A stretch of DNA of 64,000 nt from NCBI GenBank assembly GCA_023238725.1, contig CM041551.1, positions 2,797,759 to 2,861,758 on the forward strand. Reading direction: 5' to 3'. Each line of letters opens with the position of its first letter. The stretch's first letter is position 1. A model generated the notes under the pieces. It searched no databases. It had not been told where the DNA came from and worked only from the letters and a program-made list of their open reading frames with translations. Shown piece after piece: positions 12,370-25,000 of this stretch. The position numbers and the translations under genes are program-made. Origin of the DNA: Scortum barcoo. Its lineage: Eukaryota > Chordata > Actinopteri > Centrarchiformes > Terapontidae.

Positions 12370-12620
12370 TGTAGCTGGCACCAGAATAAAATGGGGAATT
12401 CTCTAATTTTAGATGACAGAAATTAGCCTTTCATTCTAAAATTAATTAGACTATACATGAGTAGCTCGTTAGTTTCCCCTTGTCTGCAGCATATCGCCTG
12501 TTTTCCTCCCCGCAGCAGTGAAAATGATTCTGACGCTCATATCTTTTACTTGTATGCTAGTTCGTGCTTTTAATTATTAAGAGAGCTCCTTTTCATTTGT
12601 GTTAAATATTTAAGATTATT
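12370..12620. other. Enhancer-like stretch with TTAATTA sites
   Basis: High-complexity AT-rich DNA with clustered homeodomain cores, including TTAATTA at 12442-12448 and several TAATT motifs from 12404 to 12475, adjoining a GC-richer CTGCAGCATATCGCC block. No transposon signature is seen. It is a candidate conserved non-coding element only on texture. Confidence 0.3.
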
Positions 12621-13899
12621 GTTAATGTTTTCATTGTCAACGTGACGTGTTGAAAGATAATATGCTCATAGTGAGGCTCGGGGAGTAACGCAATACATGT
12701 AACAGCGTGACGTAAGAAGGATACAAATAAAGGTAGCTGTAATTGGTTATATTGTTAAATATAGTCAATAAACTGAACTAGAAAAACATTAAGTGCTGTC
12801 AGTAATTCTAACATTGAGTAAAGGTGCTGACAGGTGACAGGTGGTTGTTAGTCAGTTGGTCATATTTCAACACAGAATAATACTTATAACATCCAACCAT
12901 CAATACCAAACATAAAGCACTGATAGGAAACTCTGGTGTGTTATTGGCTAACTGTGCCAGTTTACAGTCCTCCAATAAGAAGCCTCTCTGTGTGCTGGTC
13001 ACTGCTCATCTATTCCAGTCTCACTGTGGGATCAGATTGTAACCCTGGTTTTTGTACAATAATAGACAGCATGTTGTGCTTCAATCCTAGCATTCAGCGG
13101 TATATAAAGAAGGATTTTCTCATCATCACCATCAGCACTGTATTCAACATTGTCTTCTGTTTCTCAGATGTTCTCTTTCAGGCACTGAGCCTCTGAGGCT
13201 CTGAACCTTTTTTGTCAACAGACTGAAATGTGAACAGAGAATTGTGGGTACTGCCTTGTGTGTGGTGAAGACACTCCGGGGACAGATTGGCTTTCAGGGT
13301 CACATGATTGATGAAATGAGACAAAGGCATCTGAACCCCTTGAGGTTCTTAACGTGACGAGCAAGCTATTAAGACAAAAGCAAAGCAGTTAGATAAAAGC
13401 ACAATCAGTGGAGAAGTAGACTAAATTTTTATCCTTGAGGTTTCAGAGTGTGGAGATGTGTGTGTGTGTGCCTTTTTATAAATTAACATGGGATGATGTG
13501 TGTGTGTAAGTCGGATCCTCATCTAGCTCATTTTCACCACTGCAAATGTCTCCCATTATGACAGTTTTTAAAACATCAGTATAGCTCCTTGGCTATATTC
13601 AACTATACCTACAGGAGTTTTCATCCACTATGTTAACACACGTCCACATGTCTACATAAGTAACCTGAATGGAGGTGGCAGAAATACAATATATAAAGGT
13701 ATATAATATAAAGGTGGTGAAGCAGATATTTCAAATTAGCCCCATCAGCCGAGGTTTGCCTCTTAAATCATCTCTCAATACTTTCATTAAGCCTTTCATT
13801 AATTCTACCACATTCCTATTGTATTTACAAAATCGCTTATCAGTGTTATTATCATCAGTGGTGTTGTTATCTTTATTGTTGGGTATTCCATTTTATTTT
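12621..13899. other. Unassigned DNA
   Basis: Nothing supportable is seen. Short TG runs occur at 13456-13470 and 13497-13506. Confidence 0.5.
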
Positions 13900-13957
13900 T
13901 GTGTTTTCTGTAAGCATCTGATTTAACTTTCCTTTTGAAAAGTGCATTACAAATTAA
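13900..13957 (+). mobile_element. Retroelement 3'-end-like tail
   Basis: CTTTTGAAAAGTGCATTACAA followed by an ATTAAAT segment and an ATT array has the form of the common fish retroelement end (AAAAGTGCTATATAAATAAA plus ATT repeats). Only the terminal part is recognisable, so the family is not assigned. Confidence 0.5.
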
Positions 13958-13958
13958 A

Positions 13959-14016
<58 letters not shown>
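13958..14016. repeat. ATT trinucleotide microsatellite
   Basis: About 19 uninterrupted ATT units directly follow the retroelement-like tail; such arrays commonly grow from retroelement tails. Confidence 0.97.
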
Positions 14017-14218
14017 GGACATCTTGTGGGATCCATTCATGCTTCATGTCACAGGCCAAAAGACCCAAATACGACTTCTGAAAGTGTCTGGAAAGAAATG
14101 AAATCCAGTACGTCTGATTGATTAAAATTTGAAAGCTAGCCCCCATCTGTGTTTGAATATGTAAATGAGATCACCAGATCTCATTAATCCATTCAGAAAT
14201 CCTGGTAGTTGACATTAT

Positions 14219-14439
14219 AGCCCCATAACAACATTTCAACCTGTGGTTAAAGCTGCCTGAGCTCATCAAGTGGATTCATCATACCCAGTCATATAATTAG
14301 CACCCTTAAACAGCACACCACGATAAATAACAGCCCCATAACAACATTTCAACCTGTGGTTAAAGCTGCCTTCATCAAGTGGATTCATCATACCCAGTCA
14401 TATAAAGCACCCTAAACAGCACACCACGATAAATAACAG
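14219..14439. repeat. 113-bp direct tandem duplication
   Basis: A unit beginning AGCCCCATAACAACATTTC and ending in ACGATAAATAACAG occurs twice in tandem (starts 14219 and 14332). The second copy lacks about 5 bp after AAGCTGCC and a few bases near ATATAA(TT)AGCACC, otherwise they are almost identical, indicating a recent local duplication. No coding frame is preserved. Confidence 0.95.
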
Positions 14440-14869
14440 ATCAACTGTCCATTTCATTACTTTATATTAATGTAAATATACAAACGTCAATTACTTAGTA
14501 GCCTACAAGAGAAATAAAGACAAAGTTAAGAAAAAAAAGTTACAATAATAATCCACCAGTGATCAACTTCACCCAGACAGATGCGATCACTTTAAGAGGT
14601 TTCTGCTGTAATAAACTGCACCACATGATAACAACGGCCAGGAAATGATTTTTAGACTGACAATGGCCAATTACACGTCCATAACTCAATGACAATTGCT
14701 TAAAGAAACCTCAGCAGTTTCAACAAATCTAAATACTCATCCATATTTATCTTTTTAATGGCTTTAAACCCATTTATTTTCAGCTGGAAAATATACAGTA
14801 TCTCTGTTTGAATTAGCTTGTGTTCCTTGCCAGGAGGTAAGTGCGTATCACAGTGCTGATGGGAGTCAG
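14440..14869. other. Unassigned DNA
   Basis: Nothing recognised. Confidence 0.5.
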
Positions 14870-15415
14870 CATTAGGGCATAAATTACACATGGACTGTTT
14901 GGACTCGGCTATAAACCTTCAGCATCCAGCCTTCGAGGGGAGCAGTCCAGGCATAAAACTAATTGTACTATGCTCCTTCCTGTCAGCTGATGAATTAATT
15001 TCTACCTGCTTATGCTCCATCCCTGCTGCTAAACACTTCAGCAGCTCATTACGTTGCCACTTGTATCACCCTGGGGACAGGATCGTTTTGCATCCTGTCA
15101 AAATAAAGATAACATGATAAAATGAAAGGCGGATAATGGCTGAAGACAAAGGATGTGGGTCCCTGCCACATTCGCCAAGGTTTTGAGGAAATGGTATTAT
15201 ATTAGGCTGAATTATATGAATTAATAAACGCTAAATGAAATGTAAACGTTGCTCCTGCTGGTGCAGAAGGAATGGTCACGGGGATATTAAAATCAAAGGA
15301 GTTTATGGTCTTGGAGGCAGCAATTTGTTCATTGAATTTTATGGCCCTCTGCTTATTGGATTGTGAGCGCATTTTGTATGCAAAGTTTTTCATTTCAGTC
15401 TGATGGTGGCAACAG
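14870..15415. other. Enhancer-like high-complexity stretch
   Basis: About 550 bp with no simple repeat or transposon signature, several ATTAAT/AATTAAT cores (near 14994, 15219) and mixed GC-rich and AT-rich blocks. The texture is that of a conserved non-coding element. Several short open frames exist on both strands but none is recognisable. Confidence 0.25.
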
Positions 15416-17519
15416 TCTGCCCATTATGTTGTAACATTTCTTATGTAAAGTACAAATGCCTTGCCTGTTGGTGCCAATAGGGGAAAGTCAGTGAGTCACC
15501 AAAATCATTAATAAGCATCCTTTCTGTATCTTTCACAGAGACTGTTCTGGTTACTGGAGTGATGGTTTCATTCATGTGAATTATGTTGAGAGGGAACAGA
15601 TCCAAAATACCAAATATTAGGGATGTCCCAATCAGTCATTTAATATGAGGTATCTACCAATACTCAGTCAGATTTACCTAAATGTTAAGTTAATATGTAT
15701 GTGACACACTGACATAACAGCATTCAACTGATGGGAATCAGACAGAAGTAAGATATTGTTGCATTTAAAATATATGTTTCATGGAGTAATGAGTTGAAAG
15801 AGTGAAGGACGACCAACACCGCCGTACACGTTCCAAGTATTACTAAGAAAAATACTTTTGTCAAAACAAGCCAGCAAGCAAATAAAGGCAGTAGAGAATA
15901 AGCCCTCATGGTGTCACCAGGGTCACCTCAGTTTGGGCTTAGAGAATACAGATTTATAACAGAAAGCATTCTTTACTAACTGAGTTTGAAGGACAGGGGA
16001 ATTTACAAGGCAGAGAGGGTCTGACAAACAGCTTGGTTATCCTGGTTATCACACTCAATGGACATTTGGTTTTCCCTTCATTATTAAGTCTAACATTGCG
16101 TTATGTTAGCAAATTTCTGTTACTTACCATAGTTAACATTATTTCATTCTTATTTGTGGTCTTTTTTTTTATTCTGTTATATACTTTTTTTACTGCACAG
16201 TATATACATTTTAATAAGACTGTGCCATGTATGATATATGACAAATGCACCTGAACTTAGGCTGTTCCATCCTGCTTACACAGTTTTTTTTTCTAAAAAA
16301 TAATCTCCCTATTTTCCACGTTTTGCGCTAAATTAAAGCGATGATGAGGATTAACGTTGTTTTGTTTATCAAAGTTCTGTTATTATTTACCATTTTTGGA
16401 TGAAAACGGATAAAGAAAATTGCCAGCTCTAAATAAATAACACACAATCTGCTCATCAGAAACTGTTTGGTTATTATCTGAAGTGAGAAAAAAAGATGGA
16501 GCAAGGTACACAATATCCGAGAAAGTCTTCATCAGTATCATTAAACATTTATATTATTAACATTTTGTGATAACTAACTAATTTGTCCCTAACAGGCTGG
16601 AATACCTTCACAGTCCATTCCCAAAGAATCCATTCATAATTATCATTATCTCAGTTCCTGAAATGTCCAGTATATTTTCCTGACAGTTAAAAAAAAACGT
16701 GGAAAATCTATTTTTTCAAAAGTTATGGGTCCAAAATGTTGCTGCATAACACAAATGACCCATATCTCAGCCTCTGCAGCATTGATTTTGACCAATCATC
16801 CCCAGAATTGATAAAGGTAGCTTTTTAATATCATATAGCTTATAAGTGACCCATGAAAACGTGAGAGATGACATTTACAGCCCACAGAGAAGTATGTCTG
16901 AAGCTTTCTTGCTGCGAAGCCAAAGTACATGATGTGTTATTGTTATTTCCTGGCTGATCCAGTGGTGGCAGTTGAGCCGCAAACTGCAGCCATGACTTAA
17001 AATAAGTATCATCCTTCTCTTCAAATTAGTGTGCATTTGCTGCTAAGCATCTGTGTGCGCTCTCTGCTATGCGTCTGACTTCCCTCCTGTAAAGCCCACA
17101 GCTACCACTCAGCCTGTCCAGAAGAGCAGAATATCTATCAGTATTATGAAGCCAAACCTTTGATCAAAGGATTTGGGATTATCAAGAACTTGCAATTTAG
17201 AGTTAAAAAGAGGCAGCTGATAGGTTGAACTGCTAAAACCGTTTCAGCTGACAAAGTAGATAAGGCTCAAGAGTGCTGGGAGGAAATACACAATACCGAT
17301 TCCATAGTGTGTGTGTGTATGTGTGAGTGAATGCCTTGAGCCATTTATGCAATAAGGCAGACTGTCTCTGCTTTTCCCCATTTACCATCCCAATGTCTTC
17401 CAGCAAACAGGCAAAATGAGTCATTTCCATGAAGATTTACTCCAACTGTAATTGGTTGGAAACCTTATTAAGATCCAGATGATGGTCTTTCTCTTCAGTT
17501 ATTGCCCAAACACAACCTC
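15416..17519. other. Unassigned DNA
   Basis: No gene or repeat family is recognised. A CCACGTTTT motif near 16317 recurs inverted near 16691 as AAAACGTGG, but the arms are only about 14 bp and T/A-run assisted. Confidence 0.5.
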
Positions 17520-17830
17520 TTGCTGAGCTTATAAATATCCACTGAGATCAAAGAAACTGTTAAAGGAGCTCTGAGAGACACACGCAGCACGCTCACATTT
17601 CTAAATGCCACATTTTAAGGCATAGTAATAGAGAAGATCTCGACACCTGTCGCCAAGGGAGATGGAGGCATGAAAGAGCAATCCTCTTACTTATTGATTG
17701 TCTTAAACTGTTCAAACTGGGAAGACGTGCAAATGTGGAGCAGGGCTCGGACCACTAAGATGTAGATAATTAGAGCTGTTAAGGCTCTGCTGGGGGGCAG
17801 GCAGAAGGTCCATCACAGCCAACCAAACTG
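17520..17830. other. Enhancer-like stretch
   Basis: High-complexity DNA with a TAATTA core at 17767-17772 flanked by AGATAATTAGAGCTG, and no transposon signature. It is listed only on texture and motif grounds. Confidence 0.25.
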
Positions 17831-18609
17831 AGGATTTATACAGAGAGCGGGAAGCTGGAAGGGAAAGGGATAAAAGAGAAGAAGACAACAATTAAGTCTT
17901 CACTATGCCCAACCCTGAGGAGACTTCTTAGTCATTTTTCACAATTATGCAATTGTTGAAACAATGTTTTGTTTTGTTTTATAAGTATACAAAAGTGGCT
18001 TCTCATTTCTACACCTGTCAAGCATTAGTTGTTCTGGCTGAAATGACAATGTTACCAGCTGTAAGTAGCTACCATTAGCTAATTAATGCTGTTAAAGGCT
18101 CTTAAATGTGAGGCGATGATGGCAAAATACATATCATGCAAAAAGACTGAATGGGCATGGAAAAAGGAAGCGTTGTCATTCTTGTCTTGAAGCTAGTTAG
18201 GCCTTGTATTACAGCTCAATATTATAAATGGAAATGTAATTTAGTCTATCATACCCTTCCTGGTGCTTCTGAAAGAAACATACTAGTACAAAGATTCAAT
18301 AAGGGTACTTCTGTATATGCACTATACTGACCAGTAGGGCAGAACGCTGTGCACTTTGAGCACCCGGACAGTGTGGAACGCTGAGCACTTCAGACACTCA
18401 GTGATCTCCTTCTTAGCTATGTAGCAGCACCAAACTATGAAAATGGCGTCCGAGACTACAGCGGATGTATACTATGTAAACCTTCACATATTTCATGACA
18501 AATGTCTGCCAAAATCTGCCTCTGAACAAATCTGAGGTGAGAAACAAGCAATGCAGCTGTTGACTCTTCACTCTATATCTACATCTACATATCTACAAGA
18601 CATCCCTAC
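17831..18609. other. Unassigned DNA, possible MITE relic
   Basis: A block near 18330-18470 (AGTAGGGCAG, then GAGCACCCGGACAGTGTGGA, then an AATGGCGTCCG segment) has the style of a dispersed fish repeat, but I cannot see both ends. Confidence 0.35.
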
Positions 18610-18912
18610 TGACTGTTGTATATTTGTTGTGTAATCACATTGTCATACCTTTTTATTTTCATTTCCAGTTCATCCTTATTTATTGTTTTGTTGTTTATTT
18701 ATATTTATCTACTTAGCTTAAATTTAGCTTATTCTATCTTGTTTATTTTGTACTATTCTACTTTTTATACTTATTCTACTTTTTATACTTATTCTGCTTT
18801 GTTTATACTCCTTTACTTATTGGGCTTGCACCAGGACCAGGGTAACTAATCTCGTTCCATCCCATGTTTAACGTGTTGAAATGACAATAAGGAATCCTTG
18901 AATTCTTGAATC
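18610..18912 (+). mobile_element. LINE 3' untranslated tail, L2-like
   Basis: A T-rich, low-GC run with a duplicated TCTACTTTTTATACTTAT block leads to GAAATGACAATAAGGAATCC and then a short tandem end, TTGAATTCTTGAATCC. TGACAATAAA followed by short tandem repeats of a TTGAATC kind is the typical 3' end of fish L2-clade LINEs, which lack a poly(A) tail. No coding part remains, so the copy is strongly 5'-truncated. Confidence 0.75.
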
Positions 18913-21230
18913 CTCTGCTCAGCCCTCTTTTTATTGTAACAGCTACACCGGTGTACGTTGGTGTACGATTGGTCAACTTGCCAAATGTAGCCAGACAAAT
19001 ATCTCCACAATTAGAGCAGGGTGGGTGAGCTGAGCTACAGCCTTCGGGGCTCCTCAGATACAGCATCCTGATAGTCTTATCATCATAGCAGTGTGAGAAC
19101 ATCCACTCTTCTGGCTCCCCAGCTGCTGATAATAATGAAAAATATATTGCAAATCCTTCAAATAAATGGACACAAAAGTTGGACCTGGAAGAAATACATT
19201 TGCCTCCTGCTAGGATCTCTTTGCGAAATGTGTTGAGGTGCACTGATGATGCACCACGATAAACTTTTTATCAAAACAGGCTACGTTTGGATGTGCATGT
19301 GATGGCGCCTGTTTCAACATGGCACAAGGAATGCCTGTTGTCTTCTAGCCAGGCTACTGATGATATGGATTAGCTGTCCCCCTCTCTGTGCTCAGCTTTC
19401 TCTCTCTCACACACACAAACACACACACGCACACCTCTGTTTTTCTGCCCACCTTCTTCCCTGTGCATGCGGCCCTCTGGCTCAGCTCGCCAGTGTGGAT
19501 TATAGCTCTCTCACGGCTATCATGATCTTACACAAACAACATTTGTCAGCTCATTTATCACTGTTCCCCCCCGGTTGTCCACTCTCGTCTATTCATCTAC
19601 GCTCTATTTCTGCATCCCTGCCTCCAGGGTGAAAATGCATGTTACCTCCACAACTGAAAATAACCCCCAAAAGTCCCCTTTGATATTTGCGCAAATCTGC
19701 AAATGTCAACGGCAATAATTGATGCTTGACTGACTCGCTAACACCCATTGTGTTTCTTCGTAACTAGACAGGATGAGAGCCCCTTGTAGAAAAGCCTTGA
19801 TGTGTTTTCATCATATACCAATTTCAATGTCACTGTTGCATGTCAGATCAAATGTGATGAATTGCTGTGGCAGCAGAGGGATTTCTGTTGAGAGACAGAG
19901 TCTGGCTCACTGGGTCAACAATGGGCACATTAGCCATATGAACACTTTGAGCAGTGATGTTTATCTGATGTTTTTTGCGCACTAAACTTGTTGTAAACTA
20001 ACAAATGCATATATGCACCTTTCATTGGTATGGTTGGTCTGTTTAGAACTATTACGATAAATGTCTAAAGGGGCTTCAACAAGAAAAAGAATGCAATTAT
20101 TCTGTTTTTAGCATAGAAAAATTTATATTGGTGGTCAGTTGGCTTTAACCTCTATTTTAATAGGGAGAGATGATCTGGACGGGACAGGATCAAGGAACAC
20201 CAGGAGAAATATCATTAGTCAGATATGGTGCTATGGTAATGGTGGGAGTTATGGAGATTTTGAGCATGAAGGGACTCTGAACACTTAAAAAGCTGTCAGT
20301 GGGGAAAGGTAACCGAAATGAAAGGAGGAAAACACAATGTAGAAGAAAAAATACCATACTGAACTTTCGCCTAAATGTGTTGCAAAAAGTAGAAGCGTTC
20401 TTTGTTTAGAACCACCTTAAATGATCTCTCTGTAATAATTTCCATGTATTATGTATTTTTTTGTGTGTGTGTGATCAGATTTTACATAACTTTAAATATG
20501 AGACCTTGTCTGATTTTCTCTATTGTAACACCCTGCAGACTGATTTCTACATAAAGGACTTGAGAGAGTTTTTTGCCTCCTGTGTATGTAACACTATCTA
20601 CCATTATGGAGCAGCTAGAGTGTTAGCATAGCCCTGACTGATCCAAACGCCATTCAGAAAACAAACATTTTAAAAGTTGTTTGCTTGTTGCATGATGTAT
20701 GATGTATGTAGCATGATGTAGTTATTTCAGCATCTGTTTATTACAGTTAAATCAGCGAAATCAGTTTATTTTGGTTCATACCACTGTAGTAAGAGGACTC
20801 TGTTAAGTTTTATTATGATGATCACAAGGTGAGCTGTTGAATTAACATGGTCACATTACAAAGCAACCAAGCAAGAATGCGTGCCTGCAGATATTTGTTG
20901 TTAGACAATAGATCCATGACTCTTAATTATTAACAGAGACGGTCACTTTTTTAGATTTTTTTATGTATTGGTTAAGAAGAAAAAAAGGGAGAAAACTCAA
21001 GAAGCTCAAGTTGACCAATCACAGTTCTCTACAGGCAGTAGCCACAAAAGGTAGTAAGATTTTTGAGAACATGCACCATGGAGTTATTGAGGAGAAGTGG
21101 ATACCATGTTCAAAGATAGCACCTTATTCATCCCTATAAGAGCGCACCATGTGAACATGGAGTTTGGAATACCCCATGCAGGCTCTAAAAAAATCACTCC
21201 ACAGCCCAGCTCAGTTCCTGGGGCCCTCCT
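18913..21230. other. Unassigned DNA
   Basis: A 146-codon reverse frame at 18803-19243 overlaps the LINE tail at its 3' end. Its product is unrecognised, and part of it must be chance because it reads through the tail backwards. A CA-rich patch lies at 19386-19436. Nothing else is supportable. Confidence 0.45.
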
Positions 21231-21275
21231 GGGGCCCTCAGCTACTGTGGAGCCTCAACAGTAGCTGAGGGCCCC
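21231..21275. repeat. Perfect 18-bp GC-rich hairpin
   Basis: GGGGCCCTCAGCTACTGT at 21231-21248 is exactly inverted at 21258-21275, with a 9-nt loop GGAGCCTCA. A partial third copy of GGGGCCCTC lies just upstream at 21220-21228. It has no T tract that would suggest a terminator. It could be a small inverted duplication. Confidence 0.9.
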
Positions 21276-21910
21276 TCCTGGGCCTAGCTATGGCTAGCTA
21301 CGGTGGTTATGTGCAGAGGCTATGTGGCTCAGCTCAAACCCCTGAACGCACAGCTATCAGTGAAACGTGTGAAAAGACTTGGCTGACTCACAGCTTGTTT
21401 GGACAGGGCCTACCTGCTGTCATCACAGCTGCAGAATCCATCAGGCTATTTACTGAAACTGGAACTTGGAAGGCTAAGCATGTGTATCATGTAGTTGTGG
21501 AAGGAAACGGGACAATTGTGTGTGCGATTGTGTGTGTGTATATTAGAAGTGCACTGTTAGATGATAGCAAAGCTGTGAAATAATCTCAAGTAGCAGTGCT
21601 CTGTAGTGGAGAGTGTGAGCCTTATGTAAGCACTGACATACAGCACATTGTGTCCATGGTGAAAAACTGCATCAATGAAAGGAAGTGAAGAGGCTACTAA
21701 TTCATACAGACTGCTGGACTAATCTCCTGAAAGGAGGAAATAATAGATCCTTCACATATCATCATGATGAAATATTGTGTAGACAGAGGTGCTTCTAATT
21801 TGTCCGTCCCACCTGAAGCGATCGAACAGATATTACAGTTCCCTTTTGGGAGCTTGTGTCCTTCACTATGAGACAGCCACTAAGATGACTGAGACCTCTT
21901 ACTACCTCGA
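21276..21910. other. Unassigned DNA
   Basis: A 97-codon frame at 21290-21583 (+) is unrecognised and probably chance. Confidence 0.5.
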
Positions 21911-22080
21911 AAAGAGAGATGAAACTTTATTGATCTCTATGGGGAAATGGGATCACTGCAGCAGCAAAACAGGGATAAGGTGCAGCATGGGAATAAGATA
22001 AGTAGACCACAAGGACACAAAGATAAGAGAGAATACACTGTACAGACAGTTGCAATAATAAAAAATATATATATTTTAAA
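21911..22080 (-). mobile_element. LINE 3' end, Rex1-like tail
   Basis: On the given strand GAGATGAAACTTTATTGATC followed by TCTATGGGGAAATG is the reverse complement of the CCCATAGAGATCAATAAAGT style of 3' end seen in Rex1-type fish LINEs. About 150 bp of A-rich untranslated sequence follows. No reverse transcriptase remains. Confidence 0.7.
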
Positions 22081-25000
22081 TATTTGAAGTGAACTGTGGA
22101 TTCACATGTGTGCTTCAAGATATAGTTAGTGTTGCAATTAGAAGATTTAATAAAGCACAAACTTAACTTAATTACATTTACAATTATATTTACATAATTA
22201 TGACTGAGATTAGGGTGATTATGGGGTGACTGGTTAAAGTAAAGTAAGTGATGTAGACTTTTGATTGATTCATAGCCATGTTATGCATATTGTTTTTATT
22301 TTTATTGTTTGTATATATATTTTTATCAGAAAATGTGCTCACCAGTCCAGAAATTCTCAGCCGGGTATACTAATATTTAACATGATGATGCAGATGGTGA
22401 GGTTGTGTAGTAAAAACAGATTTTTATAATGATCATTGTCACTCATTTTATTTCATTTCATAACAAATTAGGTTTCATTTATTCACATCATCAGAAATTT
22501 TCAGTGAAGACGTGACCACACTGCTGCTGGAGATGTTTACTCCCCCCAGTCCAAGCTACGCCTCCACTCAACTCTACACCTCTCTCAAACTATGGAGTCA
22601 TATGGTGTGTAGCAGCTCACATCTTAGCATGGCATCCTCCTCCATGTCCGAACTCTTTGTTTATCTAAAAGACCTGAAAAAGGACACAATCAACACTTAC
22701 AATAAGCTGAGCTTGTGTGTTCCTAAATGCAAATCCTCAATTTGACTGGTAAGTAGAAGGTATAATGTGAAAAGTCCTTTTCAAATTAATCTCCAAAAGA
22801 ATTTAGAATACAACTATGAAGAATGAAATAAGACACTACCATTACACAGAATTAGTGAAAAGATAAAGCCAGATTACATTCCTCCCATATAAGCATACGT
22901 TAATCTCATCTTGGCAATATTCTTCTGGTGGAGTAAGCAAGATTTGATCCTCACCAAAAGTCAAATGTATTGTAAGGGAAAAAAACCAAAAAAACACCAA
23001 CGTTTAACACACAATTTTCTGCTGGCTGACCACAACAACTTTGATCTGAATGGAGTTCAAAAATGATACAGCTGTTTTGATTTCCTCCCTTCTCCTCTCT
23101 GTGTCTACCTTCTTACTATTTTAGTCAGTAGTGTGTGGGTGGCAGGAGTCATCCCAGCATGCCCTGCTGCGCTGATATTTTCAGATTTCAGGTTTTGCGG
23201 CAATCTGTAGAATGTCAGAGGATTAATATGGGAGGAGGTAGATAGATGCCATGTGATACATCTTAATCACTGGCCAAGCCTACTGGCAAGAGTACTTAAG
23301 TTTCTGAGGCTCCCCTCCATATTAAGGAGTCACAAATGGAATAATTCCATTACAGCGCCTGCTCCAAGTTTGAAACCTTGTTCATTACAGAGTGGGGGAT
23401 GTGTTATGTGGGGCCAATTCATTTTCACACTGTTAAATTAATATGGAGTTTAAAGTGATACCAAGGTGAAGAAATGTTTTATATAGAAGTAGCATAGCCA
23501 GTACTATTAATTTGAGTGTGGTGTACAGTAGAGTTGTACTGATTTCATTTTGGTGGGTTGACCGCTTTCCAATAAAATTGCACATTGTAGCTGTCCCTTG
23601 AGAGACCAGCCCCTGAAATCCTCAGAATGCTGCCCTACATGATGGGTTTTCCCCAGCCTTGTACACTGCCTCATGCACTACACTGTATGTTTCATTGTCA
23701 CAGTGTTTATGCAGAGCCAGGTCGGATGAAAAGGAGGGGTAAAGATACATGGCCAAAAAAAAAAAAACAAACAAAAAAAAACATTACCATAAAACATTTT
23801 TTCTGTCATCTGTCCTGAACCAGGATTTCAAATACACTTTGTTACTGCTGAACCATGAACCTCTTGCTTAACACCTTTTCTGCTTCTCTCTGCAACACCT
23901 GTTGTGTGTGTTGCGCTAAAGGGACGAAGTCTTACTGCCAGCCATCACTCACTCACATAGTATACATAGGATACATAGGACACACCATACAGACGAGTGT
24001 AGTGATGGTATAGCGGGCAGTAAGGGTGTAATTCCATTGGGGGCCTTTTTATAGTTTCGAGTTGATTTTCTTACTTAAATTTCTCTGAACGTTGTCCTCC
24101 GGCTGTCCGACCACCACAGTCCAGATGAGAGAAGATCTGAGCTGATAGAAATGTTGATACACTCATTAGAGTCACCTTCAGTTATTACGGCGCACTCAGA
24201 GCAATAAGCTTAATGAGCTATATCGAGTTCTTTGCACTTTTTTTTTTGCCTCTCAGGGTTTTGCCTCTACAGCTATATATAGGCTACACTACCTTATTGG
24301 CATGATTTGTGCCTTTGGGCATTTAATCTAAATTTTTATTTGCACTTAATATTCATATATTTTCATATTAAAGATGCAAATACAGAATTATCAGAAACCT
24401 TTATTGTCATCGCTAGAATGATTTTAAGCAGAAAATTAAGAAGAAATCATGAAAAATGCAGCAACAGCATTTCATCTCCCCATCTTTATTTTACAATCAT
24501 TATTACAGAAAACACTATGATCAGATATAGTTATCATATATTTACCTATTTGTGTCTCCGCAACTTGTGAAAACAAATCTACTGCCTGGAACAAATGTAA
24601 GAAAATAGCTGAATTGGGAAACAGAACAGTATGACATCTATAGATACATACATGGAGTAAAATGGGTGTTGTGATACAGATCACACGCTGCTCTTTCCTG
24701 GTCCTTATGACGTTAGCTCACTATGCAGTTCAAGTGATTTGAACAAGGTAACGTTGTTCGAGGTCACTGTAGTTGAGTAGAAAGCAGTACCCTCTTTTTT
24801 CTTACTTGCAAAGTGCAGAGGGGGACGACCAGACAAAAGACATGTAAATATAATGCATGATGAGGATTTTTGTGAGGTTACTGGCCTGATGTCCACCTGA
24901 AGGCTATTCCAGCTTTGTAGCCCTGGCAGAAAATGCACTACTGGCCCTCAGCTTCCACCCCATTTAGGGCCCCAGGGACGGTCAGGGGGAAGTGGCGGGC

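Noticed and set aside
16310..16705. A transposon bounded by CCACGTTTT / AAAACGTGG
   Set aside because: The arms are only about 14 bp, partly homopolymer, with no target duplication.
18803..19243. 146-codon reverse frame as a gene
   Set aside because: Its C-terminal part reads backwards through a LINE 3' tail and the rest is unrecognised.
21231..21275. An intrinsic transcription terminator
   Set aside because: There is no T tract after the stem and the context is a vertebrate nuclear genome.
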